From positions 1 to 64,000 of the forward strand of contig NZ_JASNJD010000009.1 in NCBI RefSeq assembly GCF_030164425.1: a stretch of 64,000 nt of DNA, given 5' to 3'. The number at the start of each line of letters is the position of its first letter. Position 1 is the first letter of the stretch. Below are positions 26,866 to 35,604 of this stretch, in pieces. The stretch comes from Pseudodonghicola flavimaris. Lineage in GTDB: Bacteria; Pseudomonadota; Alphaproteobacteria; Rhodobacterales; Rhodobacteraceae. A model generated the notes under the pieces. The model was not told the origin of the DNA. It searched no databases and saw only the letters and a program-made list of their open reading frames with translations. The position numbers and the translations under genes were made by a program.

Positions 26866-27354
26866 ATGAGCGAACAGATCGTAACGGCTTTTGCCATCGG
26901 AATCGGGGCGACCCTTGTCATGGACCTGGTGGCGCTGGGGTTGAAATACGGCGTGGGTCTGCAGTCGCTGAATTATGCGCTGGTCGGGCGCTGGTGCCTG
27001 TCTCTGGCCGGCGGGGCGGCGGATCGCCGGCCGGTGCCGCAGCGCCCGGCGATCCGTGGTGAGGTCGCAATCGGCTGGGGGCTGCATTACCTGATCGGGG
27101 TGATCTTTGCCGGCGTGTTTCTGGCCTGGGCGGGGGACGGCTGGCTCAGCGCGCCGGCTCCCGTTCCGGCGTTGGGCTTCGGCGTCCTGACGGTGCTGGC
27201 TCCCTTCCTGGTGCTGCAACCGGGCTTGGGGGCGGGGCTGGCAGCGCGGCGCACCTCGCACCCCTGGGCGGCGCGGGCCAAGAGCCTGCTGGCGCATTTG
27301 AGCTTCGGTGCCGGGCTCTGGCTGGCGGGGGTGGGCTGGTCGGCACTGGTCTGA
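26866..27354 (+). CDS. DUF2938 family membrane protein
   Basis: A 162-residue protein with four predicted membrane segments, recognisable as DUF2938 by ATLVMDLVALGLKYGVG, LNYALVGRW and the end LLAHLSFGAGLWLAGVGW. Its function is unknown; members are repeatedly found beside MerR regulators. The start at 26866 is preceded by ATGGAG and gives the conserved N terminus MSEQIVTAFAIGIG; the in-frame ATG at 26815 lies inside the operator. Confidence 0.82.
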   Translation: MSEQIVTAFAIGIGATLVMDLVALGLKYGVGLQSLNYALVGRWCLSLAGGAADRRPVPQRPAIRGEVAIGWGLHYLIGVIFAGVFLAWAGDGWLSAPAPVPALGFGVLTVLAPFLVLQPGLGAGLAARRTSHPWAARAKSLLAHLSFGAGLWLAGVGWSALV

Positions 27355-27408
27355 GCGCCGTGGCGCCGCCGGACGCGGGGGGAAAATGCCCGCACCACGA
27401 CAGGATGC

Positions 27409-27455
27409 TTGACAGACGCCGCCCGGTATCCGCAAATGTCACCCATAGGTGACAT
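27409..27455 (+). promoter_or_regulatory. Promoter with TetR-like palindromic operator
   Basis: ATGTCACCCATAGGTGACAT at 27436-27455 has perfect 8-bp arms (ATGTCACC/GGTGACAT) around CATA. TTGACA at 27409-27414 is a good -35, placing the -10 at the left edge of the palindrome. Binding would block transcription, as expected for TetR autorepression. Confidence 0.55.
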
Positions 27456-27483
27456 GAGTCGCTGGACCGAGGCGGAGAGGCGG

Positions 27484-28125
27484 ATGACCGGAGCACAGGG
27501 CAGGAAACGCGATCGCAAGGCAACCGAGGCGCTGATCATGAAAGCGGTCGGCACGGTGCTGACCCGGGAGGGATTCCCCGGTCTCACCCTCAAGGCCGTG
27601 GCGGCCGAGGCCGGCGTCGATAAGGTGCTGATCTATCGCTACTACGGGCCGATCGACGCGCTGCTGACGGCCTATGGCCAGAGCGTGGAGTTCTGGCCGA
27701 CCGTGGCCGATGTGGTGCCGCCTGAGCCCGAGGCGATCAGCCCCGCCGCGCGGCTGGCCTATTTTCTTGACAGGACCACGGAAGAACTGTCGCGCCGGCC
27801 GCTGACGCTGGAGCTGCTGGCGATGGAAGTCGGCGCCCCCAACCCGCTGACCGAAGCGCTCGATACCGTGCGCGAGGCCTGGGGCCGCGATGTGGCGCAG
27901 CATCTGCTGGGGGGGAGCGATCCCGATCCGCAGCTGAATGTCGCCATCTCACTGGTGCTGGCGGGTATTCAGAACCTTCTGGTGCGGGGCCGCACCACCG
28001 GAATTTACAGCGGTATGGACATCGGCAGCGCAGAGGGCTGGCGGGAGATCAGGGCCAGTCTGCCCTGGCTCTGCGAGCGGCTGTTGCCATCCAGGCCGGA
28101 CCCCAACCCCTCAACAGAGGATTAG
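27484..28125 (+). CDS. TetR family transcriptional regulator
   Basis: A 213-residue protein with the TetR N-terminal helix-turn-helix (AVGTVLTREGFPGLTLKAVA then VDKVLIYRYYG) and an all-helical ligand domain. ATG at 27484 is chosen because the earlier in-frame ATGs (27436, 27454) lie inside the palindrome and because GGAGAGG precedes 27484. The next gene starts 7 bases after its stop, so regulator, lipoprotein and nitroreductase probably form one operon. Confidence 0.85.
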   Translation: MTGAQGRKRDRKATEALIMKAVGTVLTREGFPGLTLKAVAAEAGVDKVLIYRYYGPIDALLTAYGQSVEFWPTVADVVPPEPEAISPAARLAYFLDRTTEELSRRPLTLELLAMEVGAPNPLTEALDTVREAWGRDVAQHLLGGSDPDPQLNVAISLVLAGIQNLLVRGRTTGIYSGMDIGSAEGWREIRASLPWLCERLLPSRPDPNPSTED

Positions 28126-28132
28126 ATCATCC

Positions 28133-28745
28133 ATGAAATCGCATGTCATTGCAGCCGCAGCATCGTTGATGCTGGGGGCCTGCGCCACTTTGCCGGACGC
28201 GACCTTGTCGCCGTCCTCGACGCTCACCGAAATCTATCGTGACCGGCGGGTGCAGCTGTTTGCCGCGCCTGGGGTCGACAGTGCCGGTCTGACCGGGCTG
28301 ACGCTGGGCTCTGTCACGCTGGGTGCGGCCAATCCCGCGGCCTCCCGGGCAGAGATCGAAGGTTCGATCCGGGCCGCGATGCAAGCCGCGCTGGAGCGGA
28401 GCACGGCGGGGCAACCTGGGGCGGCGGCCGGGGCGGGGCGCGGGGTTCGGCTGGATGTCACCCTGTCGGACATCCGTCTGGTGGATCCGTTCCTGAATGT
28501 CCTGTCCACCGCCACCATGTTCGTGCCGGTCGACCGCGGCGCGATGACGATCACCGCGCGCTATGTCGCGCCGGACGGCGAAACCATCGTGCTGCGGCGG
28601 GAACGGCTGACTGGCCGGGGCTTCGGGCTCGGCACCGCCTTCTTCCACCGACACGCGGCTTCGGGCGGCGGCGGCGCGCTGGGGCGAGGACTGCGGCAGT
28701 TGGCCGGGCTGCGCGCTGCCGCCGGTCACTGCGCCGGAGGGGTGA
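28133..28745 (+). CDS. Predicted lipoprotein, probably frameshifted near its end
   Basis: Begins MKSHVIAAAASLMLGAC, a lipoprotein signal with Cys17. The body (LTEIYRDRRVQLFAAPGVD, LNVLSTATMFVPVDRG) matches no family I can name. After about 28645 the initial frame turns GC3-poor and would run 128 bases into the nitroreductase gene, to 28876. The next frame is GC3-rich, reads TDTRLRAAAARWGED then CGSWPGCALPP, and stops at 28745 just before the next start. Removing one C in TTCCACC near 28647 would join them. Boundaries after 28645 are therefore uncertain. Confidence 0.6.
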
Positions 28746-28748
28746 GCG

Positions 28749-29828
28749 ATGTTGCGACGGGAGTTTCTTGTGGCCGCCGGGGCCGCGCTGACGGTGTCCG
28801 CCTGCGCCGGTGCCGCCGGTCGGAGAGAGGATTACGCCGGGTATACTGCGGCATTGCGGGCGCCGCTGCGGCCTGAGGGGGGGACGCCGGAGCTGATCCG
28901 CTTCGCCACGCTGGCGCCGAACGGGCACAACACCCAGCCCTGGCGGTTCACTGAGAGCGGGCGCATGATCGCCCTGCATCCGGACATGACGCGGCGCACA
29001 CCGGTTGTCGATCCCGACGATCATCATCTGTTCATCTCGCTGGGGGCCGCGGCCGCGCATCTGGAACTGGCCGGAGCGGCGATGGGCCGGTCTGGCCGGG
29101 CCGAAGTCCGGGCGGATGGTGCGGTGCGGTATCGCTGGACGCCGGCCACGCCGCGCGAATCGCGGCTGGTGGCGGCGATCCCGGCGCGCCAGAGCACACG
29201 CAGCCCGTTCGACGGGCGGGATGTGGCGCCGCAGGCGTTGCGCCGGCTGGACACCGCGGCGCGGGCCCCGGGGGTGCGGATGGTTCTGCTGACCGGGCGA
29301 CCAAAGCTCGATCCGCTGGCCGATCTGATCGTCGCCGCCAATGGGGTTCAGATGGACACGCCGGAGTTCGTCGCCGAGCTGAAACACTGGATGCGGTTCA
29401 ATGCGGCGCGGGCGATGGCGACGGGGGACGGGCTCTATACCGCGGCGAGCGGCAACCCGGTCTTTCCCGATGTCATCGGCTCGGTGATGTTCGACGCCTT
29501 CTTTCGCAAGGCGGCGGAAAACAGGCGATATGCGCGACAGATGGCCAGCACACCCGCCGCCGCGCTGTTCTTTGCCGAGCGGGCCGATCCGGCGCATTGG
29601 ACCGGGCTCGGCATGGCGGTCGAGAGGTTCCTGCTGACGGCGACGGCCGAGGGGCTCGCCACGGCCTTCGTCAACCAGCCTGCAGAGGTGGCTGCCTATC
29701 GTCAGGCATTGGCGGCTCTGGCCGGAGAGCCGGGGCTGCGTCCGGATCTGGTGATCCGTGTCGGCCATGCACCGAGACTGCCCTACGCACCCCGCCGGCC
29801 GGTGTCCGAGGTGCTGCTGCCGGGGTAG
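28749..29828 (+). CDS. Acg-type nitroreductase family FMN oxidoreductase
   Basis: A 359-residue protein with an exported N terminus (MLRREFLVAAGAALTVSAC, RR and a possible lipobox). The nitroreductase-like core has LAPNGHNTQPWRF, RQSTRSPFDGR, a central lid and the C-terminal EGLATAFVNQPAEV. The pattern fits the Acg/FMN-binding subgroup, where FMN binding may be regulatory. It is the third gene of the TetR operon. The substrate is unknown. Confidence 0.84.
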   Translation: MLRREFLVAAGAALTVSACAGAAGRREDYAGYTAALRAPLRPEGGTPELIRFATLAPNGHNTQPWRFTESGRMIALHPDMTRRTPVVDPDDHHLFISLGAAAAHLELAGAAMGRSGRAEVRADGAVRYRWTPATPRESRLVAAIPARQSTRSPFDGRDVAPQALRRLDTAARAPGVRMVLLTGRPKLDPLADLIVAANGVQMDTPEFVAELKHWMRFNAARAMATGDGLYTAASGNPVFPDVIGSVMFDAFFRKAAENRRYARQMASTPAAALFFAERADPAHWTGLGMAVERFLLTATAEGLATAFVNQPAEVAAYRQALAALAGEPGLRPDLVIRVGHAPRLPYAPRRPVSEVLLPG

Positions 29829-29834
29829 GGCGGA

Positions 29835-30338
29835 TCAATCGTCCGCCGGTTCTCCGCTGCCGCTGACCGCGTCCAGAAAGGCGCGGTCTTCGGCGTCCAT
29901 CATCAGGCGGGTGAAGTCGAGATAGGCTTGCAGGGTGGCGCGGTCGCTCTGCCGCATCACCTCGTCCAGCCGTTCGAACTGCGCCTGAAAGCCATGCTCC
30001 TCCAGCTCCCGGCCCTGTTCGGTCAGATAGAGCCGGCGGAATCGCAGGTCCTTCGGGTCGTGGCGCTGCTCGACATAGCCCTGTTTGACCAGCGGGCTGA
30101 GCACGCGATTGAGGTTCTGATTGGCGATCCGCAGGGTCTTGGCCAGTTCCTGCACAGTGCAGCCGGGCTGTACTCCGATGAAGGTCAGCGTCCGGTGATG
30201 GGCCCGGCCAAAGCCCAGCTCGGACAGCCGGTCATCCGCCGGCCGGGTGATGCCGCGCTGGGAAAAGTAAACCGACATAAGGACTTGTATCTTTTCCTGC
30301 CGCGTCAGCGCGGGGCCGTCCGTCCGGTTGTCTTGCAT
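29835..30338 (-). CDS. MarR family transcriptional regulator
   Basis: A 167-residue protein with the MarR winged helix. CTVQELAKTLRIANQNLNRV is the recognition helix and GYVEQRHDPKDLRFRRLYLT is the wing, ending in the typical DRDLR-like motif. MQDNRTDGP at 30338 is chosen because GGGAAAGGGAAAGAC precedes it. It is divergent from the CoA ligase gene with a perfect palindrome between, so it likely represses that operon and itself. Confidence 0.88.
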   Translation of the reverse strand: MQDNRTDGPALTRQEKIQVLMSVYFSQRGITRPADDRLSELGFGRAHHRTLTFIGVQPGCTVQELAKTLRIANQNLNRVLSPLVKQGYVEQRHDPKDLRFRRLYLTEQGRELEEHGFQAQFERLDEVMRQSDRATLQAYLDFTRLMMDAEDRAFLDAVSGSGEPADD

Positions 30339-30438
30339 GTCTTTCCCTTTCCCGGGCGCCGCCCTGGCCTGCGGTTCGGCGCGGCGCGAACCCGGGGTAG
30401 CGAAAGAATGTGAAAAAAGCAATTGACGAATAAATATC

Positions 30439-30453
30439 ATATCATAATGATAT
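30439..30453. promoter_or_regulatory. MarR-type operator ATATCATAATGATAT
   Basis: Perfect palindrome with 7-bp arms and a single central A, in the AT-rich gap between marR and the ligase gene. TTGACG (30423-30428) upstream can act as -35 for the rightward operon. A second small dyad, CACGTAACGTG, follows at about 30456. Confidence 0.6.
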
Positions 30454-30534
30454 AGCACGTAACGTGATATACTATGAGATGCCGGAGCTGCCCCGCAGGA
30501 TGCGGACCGGAACGGCGGAGAGGAAAGTCAGGGA

Positions 30535-31920
30535 ATGGCACGCGGAATGCAGGCAGAGATCGCGACAGGCGACGGGCAGTATTGGGATGCCGGGCTGGAA
30601 ACCGCGCCGTGGCAGGAGGTCGAGCGTCAACAGGCCGCCGGGGTCGCCCGGATGCTGGAGGGGCTGCGTGACCGCTCCGCGCTCTATCGGCGGCTGCATG
30701 CGGATCTGCCCGCCGGGGCGCCGCTGCGGACGTTCAGCGATCTGCAGGCGCTGCCCTTTACCTACAAGGCAGATATCGGCGCGGCCCTGGACGCTACCGA
30801 CGACAACCGGCCTTTCGGGGAAAACCAATGCGCAGGCACCGAGGATATCGTGCAGATCCTCGCCTCCTCCGGCACCACGGGCCGGCCGTTTCACTATCCG
30901 CTGACGCGGCGCGATTCCGAGGTCTGGGCCGATGCGGTGGCTCAGAATTTCTTCACTGCCGGTCTGCGCCCCAGCGATATCGTCGCGCATCTGGTGGGGT
31001 TGCCGATGGTCGCGGGCGGGTTGCCCTATGCCGATGGTATCCGCCGGATTGGCGCGACGCTGTGCTGGCTCGGCGGCTTCCCGACCGAGCGCATCCTGCG
31101 CGAGATGTGCCGGCTGCGCGCCACGGCGTTCCTGTCGACCACCTCTTTCGCGGTCTACCTGGCGGAGCAGATGCCGGCGATCGCCGTGGAAACCGGCGTG
31201 GCGCCGCGCCTGCGCACCGCGCTTTGCGGCGGGGAGCCGGGGTTGAACCAGCCCGAGATCCGCGAGCGGATCAGCACCGGCCTGGGGCTGACGCGGCTGA
31301 GCGAGATGATGGGGCTGGGCGATGTGCTCTCCGGGCTCTGGGCCGAATGCGCATGCGGCGACGGCATGCATTTCACTGCGCAGCGCTATGTTGCGGTCGA
31401 GCTGATCGATCCGGAGACCGGCGCGGCGGTGCCGTGGCAGGAGGGCGCGACGGGGGAGCTGGTCTATACCACCTTCGCGCGGGAGGCGGCGCCGGTGGTG
31501 CGCTATCGCTCGCGCGATCACGCCGTGGTCACCGGCACCGGCTGTGCCTGCGGCCGCACCGCCCCGCGCATCCGTTGCATCGGACGCACCGACGACATGC
31601 TGATCTACAAGGGGATGAATGTCTTTCCTTCCGCGATCCGCGATCTGGTGGCCGAACAGTTCGCCGGTCGCGCGGCACCCTTGGTCCAGGTGTGGAAGGA
31701 CAGCCGCGACCAGGTGCGCTTCGACGTTCCCATCGCGGTGGATGTCGAGGCGGTGGAGGAGCTGCCCGGGGCGGCGCAGGCGGCGCTGGCCGGAGAGATC
31801 GAGGCCGCGATCCGCAGCCGGTTGCAAGTGCGCGTCGCGGTGACGGTGCTGTCGGCGGGCGGCCTGCCGCGGGGCGTTTACAAGAATTCGCTGATCGCGG
31901 TGCGCGACAGCGCCCACTGA
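30535..31920 (+). CDS. Phenylacetate-CoA ligase-like adenylate-forming enzyme
   Basis: The 461-residue protein belongs to the PaaK group of AMP-forming CoA ligases, which activate a carboxylic acid with ATP and CoA. Seen are the P-loop ILASSGTTGRPF, the central CGGEPGLNQPEIR and the hinge region YRSRDHAVVTGTGCACG followed by GRTDDMLIYKGMNVFPSAI. Its length is typical. The acid activated cannot be predicted. First gene of a MarR-controlled unit with two thiolases and a TRAP transporter. Confidence 0.87.
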   Translation: MARGMQAEIATGDGQYWDAGLETAPWQEVERQQAAGVARMLEGLRDRSALYRRLHADLPAGAPLRTFSDLQALPFTYKADIGAALDATDDNRPFGENQCAGTEDIVQILASSGTTGRPFHYPLTRRDSEVWADAVAQNFFTAGLRPSDIVAHLVGLPMVAGGLPYADGIRRIGATLCWLGGFPTERILREMCRLRATAFLSTTSFAVYLAEQMPAIAVETGVAPRLRTALCGGEPGLNQPEIRERISTGLGLTRLSEMMGLGDVLSGLWAECACGDGMHFTAQRYVAVELIDPETGAAVPWQEGATGELVYTTFAREAAPVVRYRSRDHAVVTGTGCACGRTAPRIRCIGRTDDMLIYKGMNVFPSAIRDLVAEQFAGRAAPLVQVWKDSRDQVRFDVPIAVDVEAVEELPGAAQAALAGEIEAAIRSRLQVRVAVTVLSAGGLPRGVYKNSLIAVRDSAH

Positions 31921-31948
31921 GGCGCCCCCAGGGCAGAAGGAGAGACCG

Positions 31949-33151
31949 ATGAGCTGGATCGCCGAGATCCCCTATGGTGCCTATTGGAGCACGCCATTCG
32001 CCAAGTGGCAGGGCAGTTTTGCCGGCCTGCACAGTATCGAGTTCGCCGCCCATGTCGCCCGCCGCGAACTGGCGGCCCGCGATATCGCGCCGGAGCGGAT
32101 CGACTATGGCGTGCTGGGCACATCGGTGCCGCAGAAAGGCAGCTTCTACGGCCTGCCCTGGCTGACCGGGATGATCGGGGCCGGCCATGTCGGCGGGCCG
32201 ACGATCTCTCAGGCCTGCGCCACCGGGGCGCGGATCATTCAGGCCGGGGCGCAGGAAATCCAGGCCGGCGGGGCCGATGTGGTGCTGGCGGTGGCGGCGG
32301 ACCGGACGTCGAACGGGCCGCATCTCTATTATCCGGCGCCTGCCGGGCCGGGCGGAACCGGGGTGGCCGAAAACTGGGTTCTCGACAATTTCAACCACGA
32401 CCCGCTCGGCGGGCATCCGATGCTGGAGACGGCGGAGAATGTGGCGCGGAAATACGGCATCGGCACCGAAGAGCAGCACGCGCTGGTGTTGCAGCGGAGC
32501 GCCCAGTACCAGGCCGCCTGCGCCGATGACCATGCGTTTCACCGCCGCTACATGAGCCTGCCGTTCGAGGTGCCGAAACCGGGATTTGCCGCCGTCTCGC
32601 ACCGGCTGACCGGGGACGAGGGGGTGATCCCGGGCGATGCGGCGAAGCTGCGGGCGCTGAAGCCGGTGCAGCGGGGCGGCACCGTCACCTATGGCGGCCA
32701 GACCCATCCCGCCGACGGATCGGCGGGGATGATCCTGACCACACCGGCGCGCGCGGCGGAGCTCAGCCGCGATCCGGCGATCCGCATCCGGTTGCTGGGC
32801 TTCGGTCTGGCGCGCACCGAACTGGCCCATATGCCGGAGGCGCCGGTCCGGGCGGCAGCGCGGGCGTTGCAGGCGGCGGGGCTGGAGATCGGGGCGATCG
32901 ACGCGGTGACCTCGCACAATCCCTTCGCCGTCAACGACATCGTTTTCGCCCGAGAGACCGGCTTCGATCCTGGGCGGATGAACGCCTTCGGCTGTTCGCT
33001 GATCTGGGGGCATCCGCAGGCCCCCACCGGTCTGCGCGCCACCATCGAACTGATCGAGGAACTGGCGTTGCGGGGGGGCGGGCATGGTCTGTTTCAGGGC
33101 TGCGCGGCGGGGGACACCGCCATGGCGCTGGTGCTGAAGGTCGGCGCCTAG
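31949..33151 (+). CDS. Thiolase family protein 1
   Basis: A 400-residue thiolase fold. The nucleophilic Cys is in ISQACATGARI (Cys90), and the later motifs are SHNPFAVND (His323), IWGHPQAPTGLR (His355) and FQGCAAGDTAM (Cys385). This is a full catalytic set for acyl-CoA cleavage or condensation with CoA. It lies 28 bases after the ligase gene and is followed by a second, dissimilar thiolase; they could act in series or as partners. Confidence 0.88.
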   Translation: MSWIAEIPYGAYWSTPFAKWQGSFAGLHSIEFAAHVARRELAARDIAPERIDYGVLGTSVPQKGSFYGLPWLTGMIGAGHVGGPTISQACATGARIIQAGAQEIQAGGADVVLAVAADRTSNGPHLYYPAPAGPGGTGVAENWVLDNFNHDPLGGHPMLETAENVARKYGIGTEEQHALVLQRSAQYQAACADDHAFHRRYMSLPFEVPKPGFAAVSHRLTGDEGVIPGDAAKLRALKPVQRGGTVTYGGQTHPADGSAGMILTTPARAAELSRDPAIRIRLLGFGLARTELAHMPEAPVRAAARALQAAGLEIGAIDAVTSHNPFAVNDIVFARETGFDPGRMNAFGCSLIWGHPQAPTGLRATIELIEELALRGGGHGLFQGCAAGDTAMALVLKVGA

Positions 33152-33210
33152 GCGGACTGCAGGACAGGGACAACACGCGGAAAACCCGCGGACCTACGGG
33201 GAGAGACGGA

Positions 33211-34461
33211 ATGGATGTGTTTCTGATCGGGGCGTTCACCTCGCCCTTCGGCAAGCGGCCCGAGGCCGACTTCAAGGCGCTGACGCGGGAGGCGGTGACA
33301 GGGGTTCTGGCGGATGCGGGCCTGGATGACGGGCGGGCGATCGACACCGTTCACTTCGCCAACAGCTTCATGCACCACTGGGGGCAGCACCTGATCCGAG
33401 GCAACGTCTGCCTCGCCCCGCTGGTGGAGGCCGGGCTGTTGCTGCGGCACACGCCGGTGTTCAACGTCGAAGGCGCCTGTGCCGGCGGCTCCATCGCCTT
33501 TCGCGGCGCGGTGAACGAGGTGCGGGCCGGCAGCGCGCGGCTGGCACTGGCCGTCGGGGTGGAAAAGCTGTTCGATCCGGACAACCCGACGGTGATGCAG
33601 CAGCTGTTCGACGGCGGTTTCGACAGTTTCGACCGGGATCGCTGGATGCGTGAATACCGGGATACGGCGGCGGCTGCCGGGTTCCCCTATGCACCGGGGC
33701 CGGGTCGGCCGGTGACCATGGATACCTATGCGATCCAGGCCGCCTGGCACATGGCGACCTATGGGACCACCGTCGAGCAGATCGCTGCCGTCGCGGCGAA
33801 GAACCATGCGCATGCGGTGCATAACCCCAAGGCGCAATACCGCACGGCAATGACCGTCGAGCAGGTCCTGGCGGACAAGCCCATCGCCGCGCCGCTCACC
33901 CGCGCCATGTGCGCCCCGATGAGTGACGGCGCGGCGGCGGTGCTGGTCTGCGACGGTGCCACGCTGGCGACCCTGCCGGCGGTCACCCGGCAGCGGGCGG
34001 TGCGGCTGCGCGCCAATGTGTTCACCGGCGGCTCGTTCCGGCAGGCCGAGGAGCCCAGCCTGACGCGGCCGGCGGTCGACCGGGCCTATGCGATGGCGGG
34101 TCTGGGACCGGAGGATATCGACGTGGTCGAGGTCCATGACGCGACCTCCTTTTGCGAGATCTACCAGACCGAGATGCTGCGCCTGTGTCCGGAGGGGGGC
34201 GGCGGCGCCTTCGCCGCGGCGGGGGAAACCGCACTGGGCGGCCGGGTGCCGGTCAACCCGTCGGGCGGGCTGGTGTCCAAGGGGCATCCGCTGGCGGCCA
34301 CCGGTCTCAGCATGCTGACCGAACTGGTGACGCAGCTGCGCGGCGAGGCTGGCGCGCGCCAGGTCGCGGGCGCGCGGATCGCCCTGCAACAGAACGGCGG
34401 CGGGACCCTCGGGCTGGAGGAGGCGGTCTGCTCGATCACCATTCTGGAGCGCCGCGGCTGA
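33211..34461 (+). CDS. Thiolase family protein 2 (SCP2-like)
   Basis: A 416-residue thiolase of the SCP2/lipid-transfer type. It has VEGACAGGS (Cys90), VEVHDATSF (His309, in place of the usual NEAF/SHN motif) and NPSGGLVSKGHPLAATG (His359). The C terminus GGTLGLEEAVCSITIL carries a Cys in a changed context, common in this subgroup. The family includes enzymes that split branched or cyclic side-chain CoA esters. It lies 59 bases after thiolase 1. Confidence 0.87.
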   Translation: MDVFLIGAFTSPFGKRPEADFKALTREAVTGVLADAGLDDGRAIDTVHFANSFMHHWGQHLIRGNVCLAPLVEAGLLLRHTPVFNVEGACAGGSIAFRGAVNEVRAGSARLALAVGVEKLFDPDNPTVMQQLFDGGFDSFDRDRWMREYRDTAAAAGFPYAPGPGRPVTMDTYAIQAAWHMATYGTTVEQIAAVAAKNHAHAVHNPKAQYRTAMTVEQVLADKPIAAPLTRAMCAPMSDGAAAVLVCDGATLATLPAVTRQRAVRLRANVFTGGSFRQAEEPSLTRPAVDRAYAMAGLGPEDIDVVEVHDATSFCEIYQTEMLRLCPEGGGGAFAAAGETALGGRVPVNPSGGLVSKGHPLAATGLSMLTELVTQLRGEAGARQVAGARIALQQNGGGTLGLEEAVCSITILERRG

Positions 34462-34551
34462 ACCCGCGATGCGCCGGCTGATACCGGGCCAAACAGATAC
34501 AGACCCAATGAAATGCCAAATCAAAATCACATAAACCTTCGGGAGGTATTC

Positions 34552-35604
34552 ATGAACATTCGCAAGACATTGGCCGCCTTTGCCCTGATCGCCGGTGGCT
34601 GGGGGGCGGTTGCCGCGCCGGCGCAGGCCGAAGATCAGGTCACCTTTTCCTTCGCCACCTGGGTGCCGCCGGGCTATCCGCCGCTGTTTGCCGGGCTGAC
34701 CCCCTGGATGGACTCGATCGCGGCGGAGTCCGAGGGCTCCATCGCCTTCGAGCTTTACGAAGGCGGGGCGCTCGGCAAGGCCAAGGACCACTATGACATG
34801 GCCGCCAGCGGCATCGCCGATATCACCTGGATCGTCCCCGGCTACACCCCCGGCCGGTTCCCGATCCTGGAGCGGGTGGAGTTGCCGTTCACCTTCGCCG
34901 CCTCCGCCGCGGCGGCAGGGGCGGCGGCGCAGGCGTGGTATGCCCCCTTCGCCGCCGAGGAGATGGCCGAGGTCAAGCTGCTCTTGCTGCATACCAATGC
35001 CTTCGGCACGTTCCACACCAAGGATCTCGAAATCCGCCGGCCCGGCGATATCAGCGGCCGCACGGTGCGCCCGGCCAATGCCGGCATCGCCAAATGGGTC
35101 AGTGCGCTCGGCGGATCGTCGGTGCCGATCCCGGCGCCGGAGGCCACCGATGCGCTGTCGCGCGGCACGGTCGACGCGATTTCGCTGCAATGGGACACGC
35201 TGCGCGATTTCGGTATCGACCGCGCCGCGCGCACCCACACCGACGGCAAGTTCTATACCTCCTTCTTCGCCATCGTGATGAACAAGGCGGCCTGGGGCCG
35301 GTTGTCCGAAGCGCAGCGCGCGGTGATGGAGCATCACATGACCCCGGAATGGGCCGGGCGGGTGACCGCCGGCTGGGAAGAGGTGGACGCCAGGGGGATC
35401 GCCGCGCTCAAGGCCGAGGCGGCCGCGGGCAAGCGCAGGATCGTCGAGTTGAGCGATGCCGACCGCCAGGCCTGGCGCGACACGGTCGCGCCGCTGCGGG
35501 CGGCCTGGGCCTCGGAGGTCGCCGAACGGACCGGCCGCGATGCCGCCGCCATCGAGGCCGCGCTTCAGGCCAGTATCCTGTCGCATGGCGCGGGCGGGAA
35601 CTGA
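34552..35604 (+). CDS. dctP: TRAP transporter solute-binding protein, system 2
   Basis: A 350-residue protein with a signal peptide (MNIRKTLAAFALIAGGWGAV, cut after AQA) and DctP features: FSFATWVPPGYPPL, ELYEGGALGKAKDHYDM and the ligand-contact region around GRTVRPANAGIAKWVSALG. ATG at 34552, with GGGAGG before it, is preferred to the earlier in-frame ATG at 34513. The ligand is probably the acid activated by the upstream CoA ligase. Confidence 0.9.
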   Translation: MNIRKTLAAFALIAGGWGAVAAPAQAEDQVTFSFATWVPPGYPPLFAGLTPWMDSIAAESEGSIAFELYEGGALGKAKDHYDMAASGIADITWIVPGYTPGRFPILERVELPFTFAASAAAAGAAAQAWYAPFAAEEMAEVKLLLLHTNAFGTFHTKDLEIRRPGDISGRTVRPANAGIAKWVSALGGSSVPIPAPEATDALSRGTVDAISLQWDTLRDFGIDRAARTHTDGKFYTSFFAIVMNKAAWGRLSEAQRAVMEHHMTPEWAGRVTAGWEEVDARGIAALKAEAAAGKRRIVELSDADRQAWRDTVAPLRAAWASEVAERTGRDAAAIEAALQASILSHGAGGN

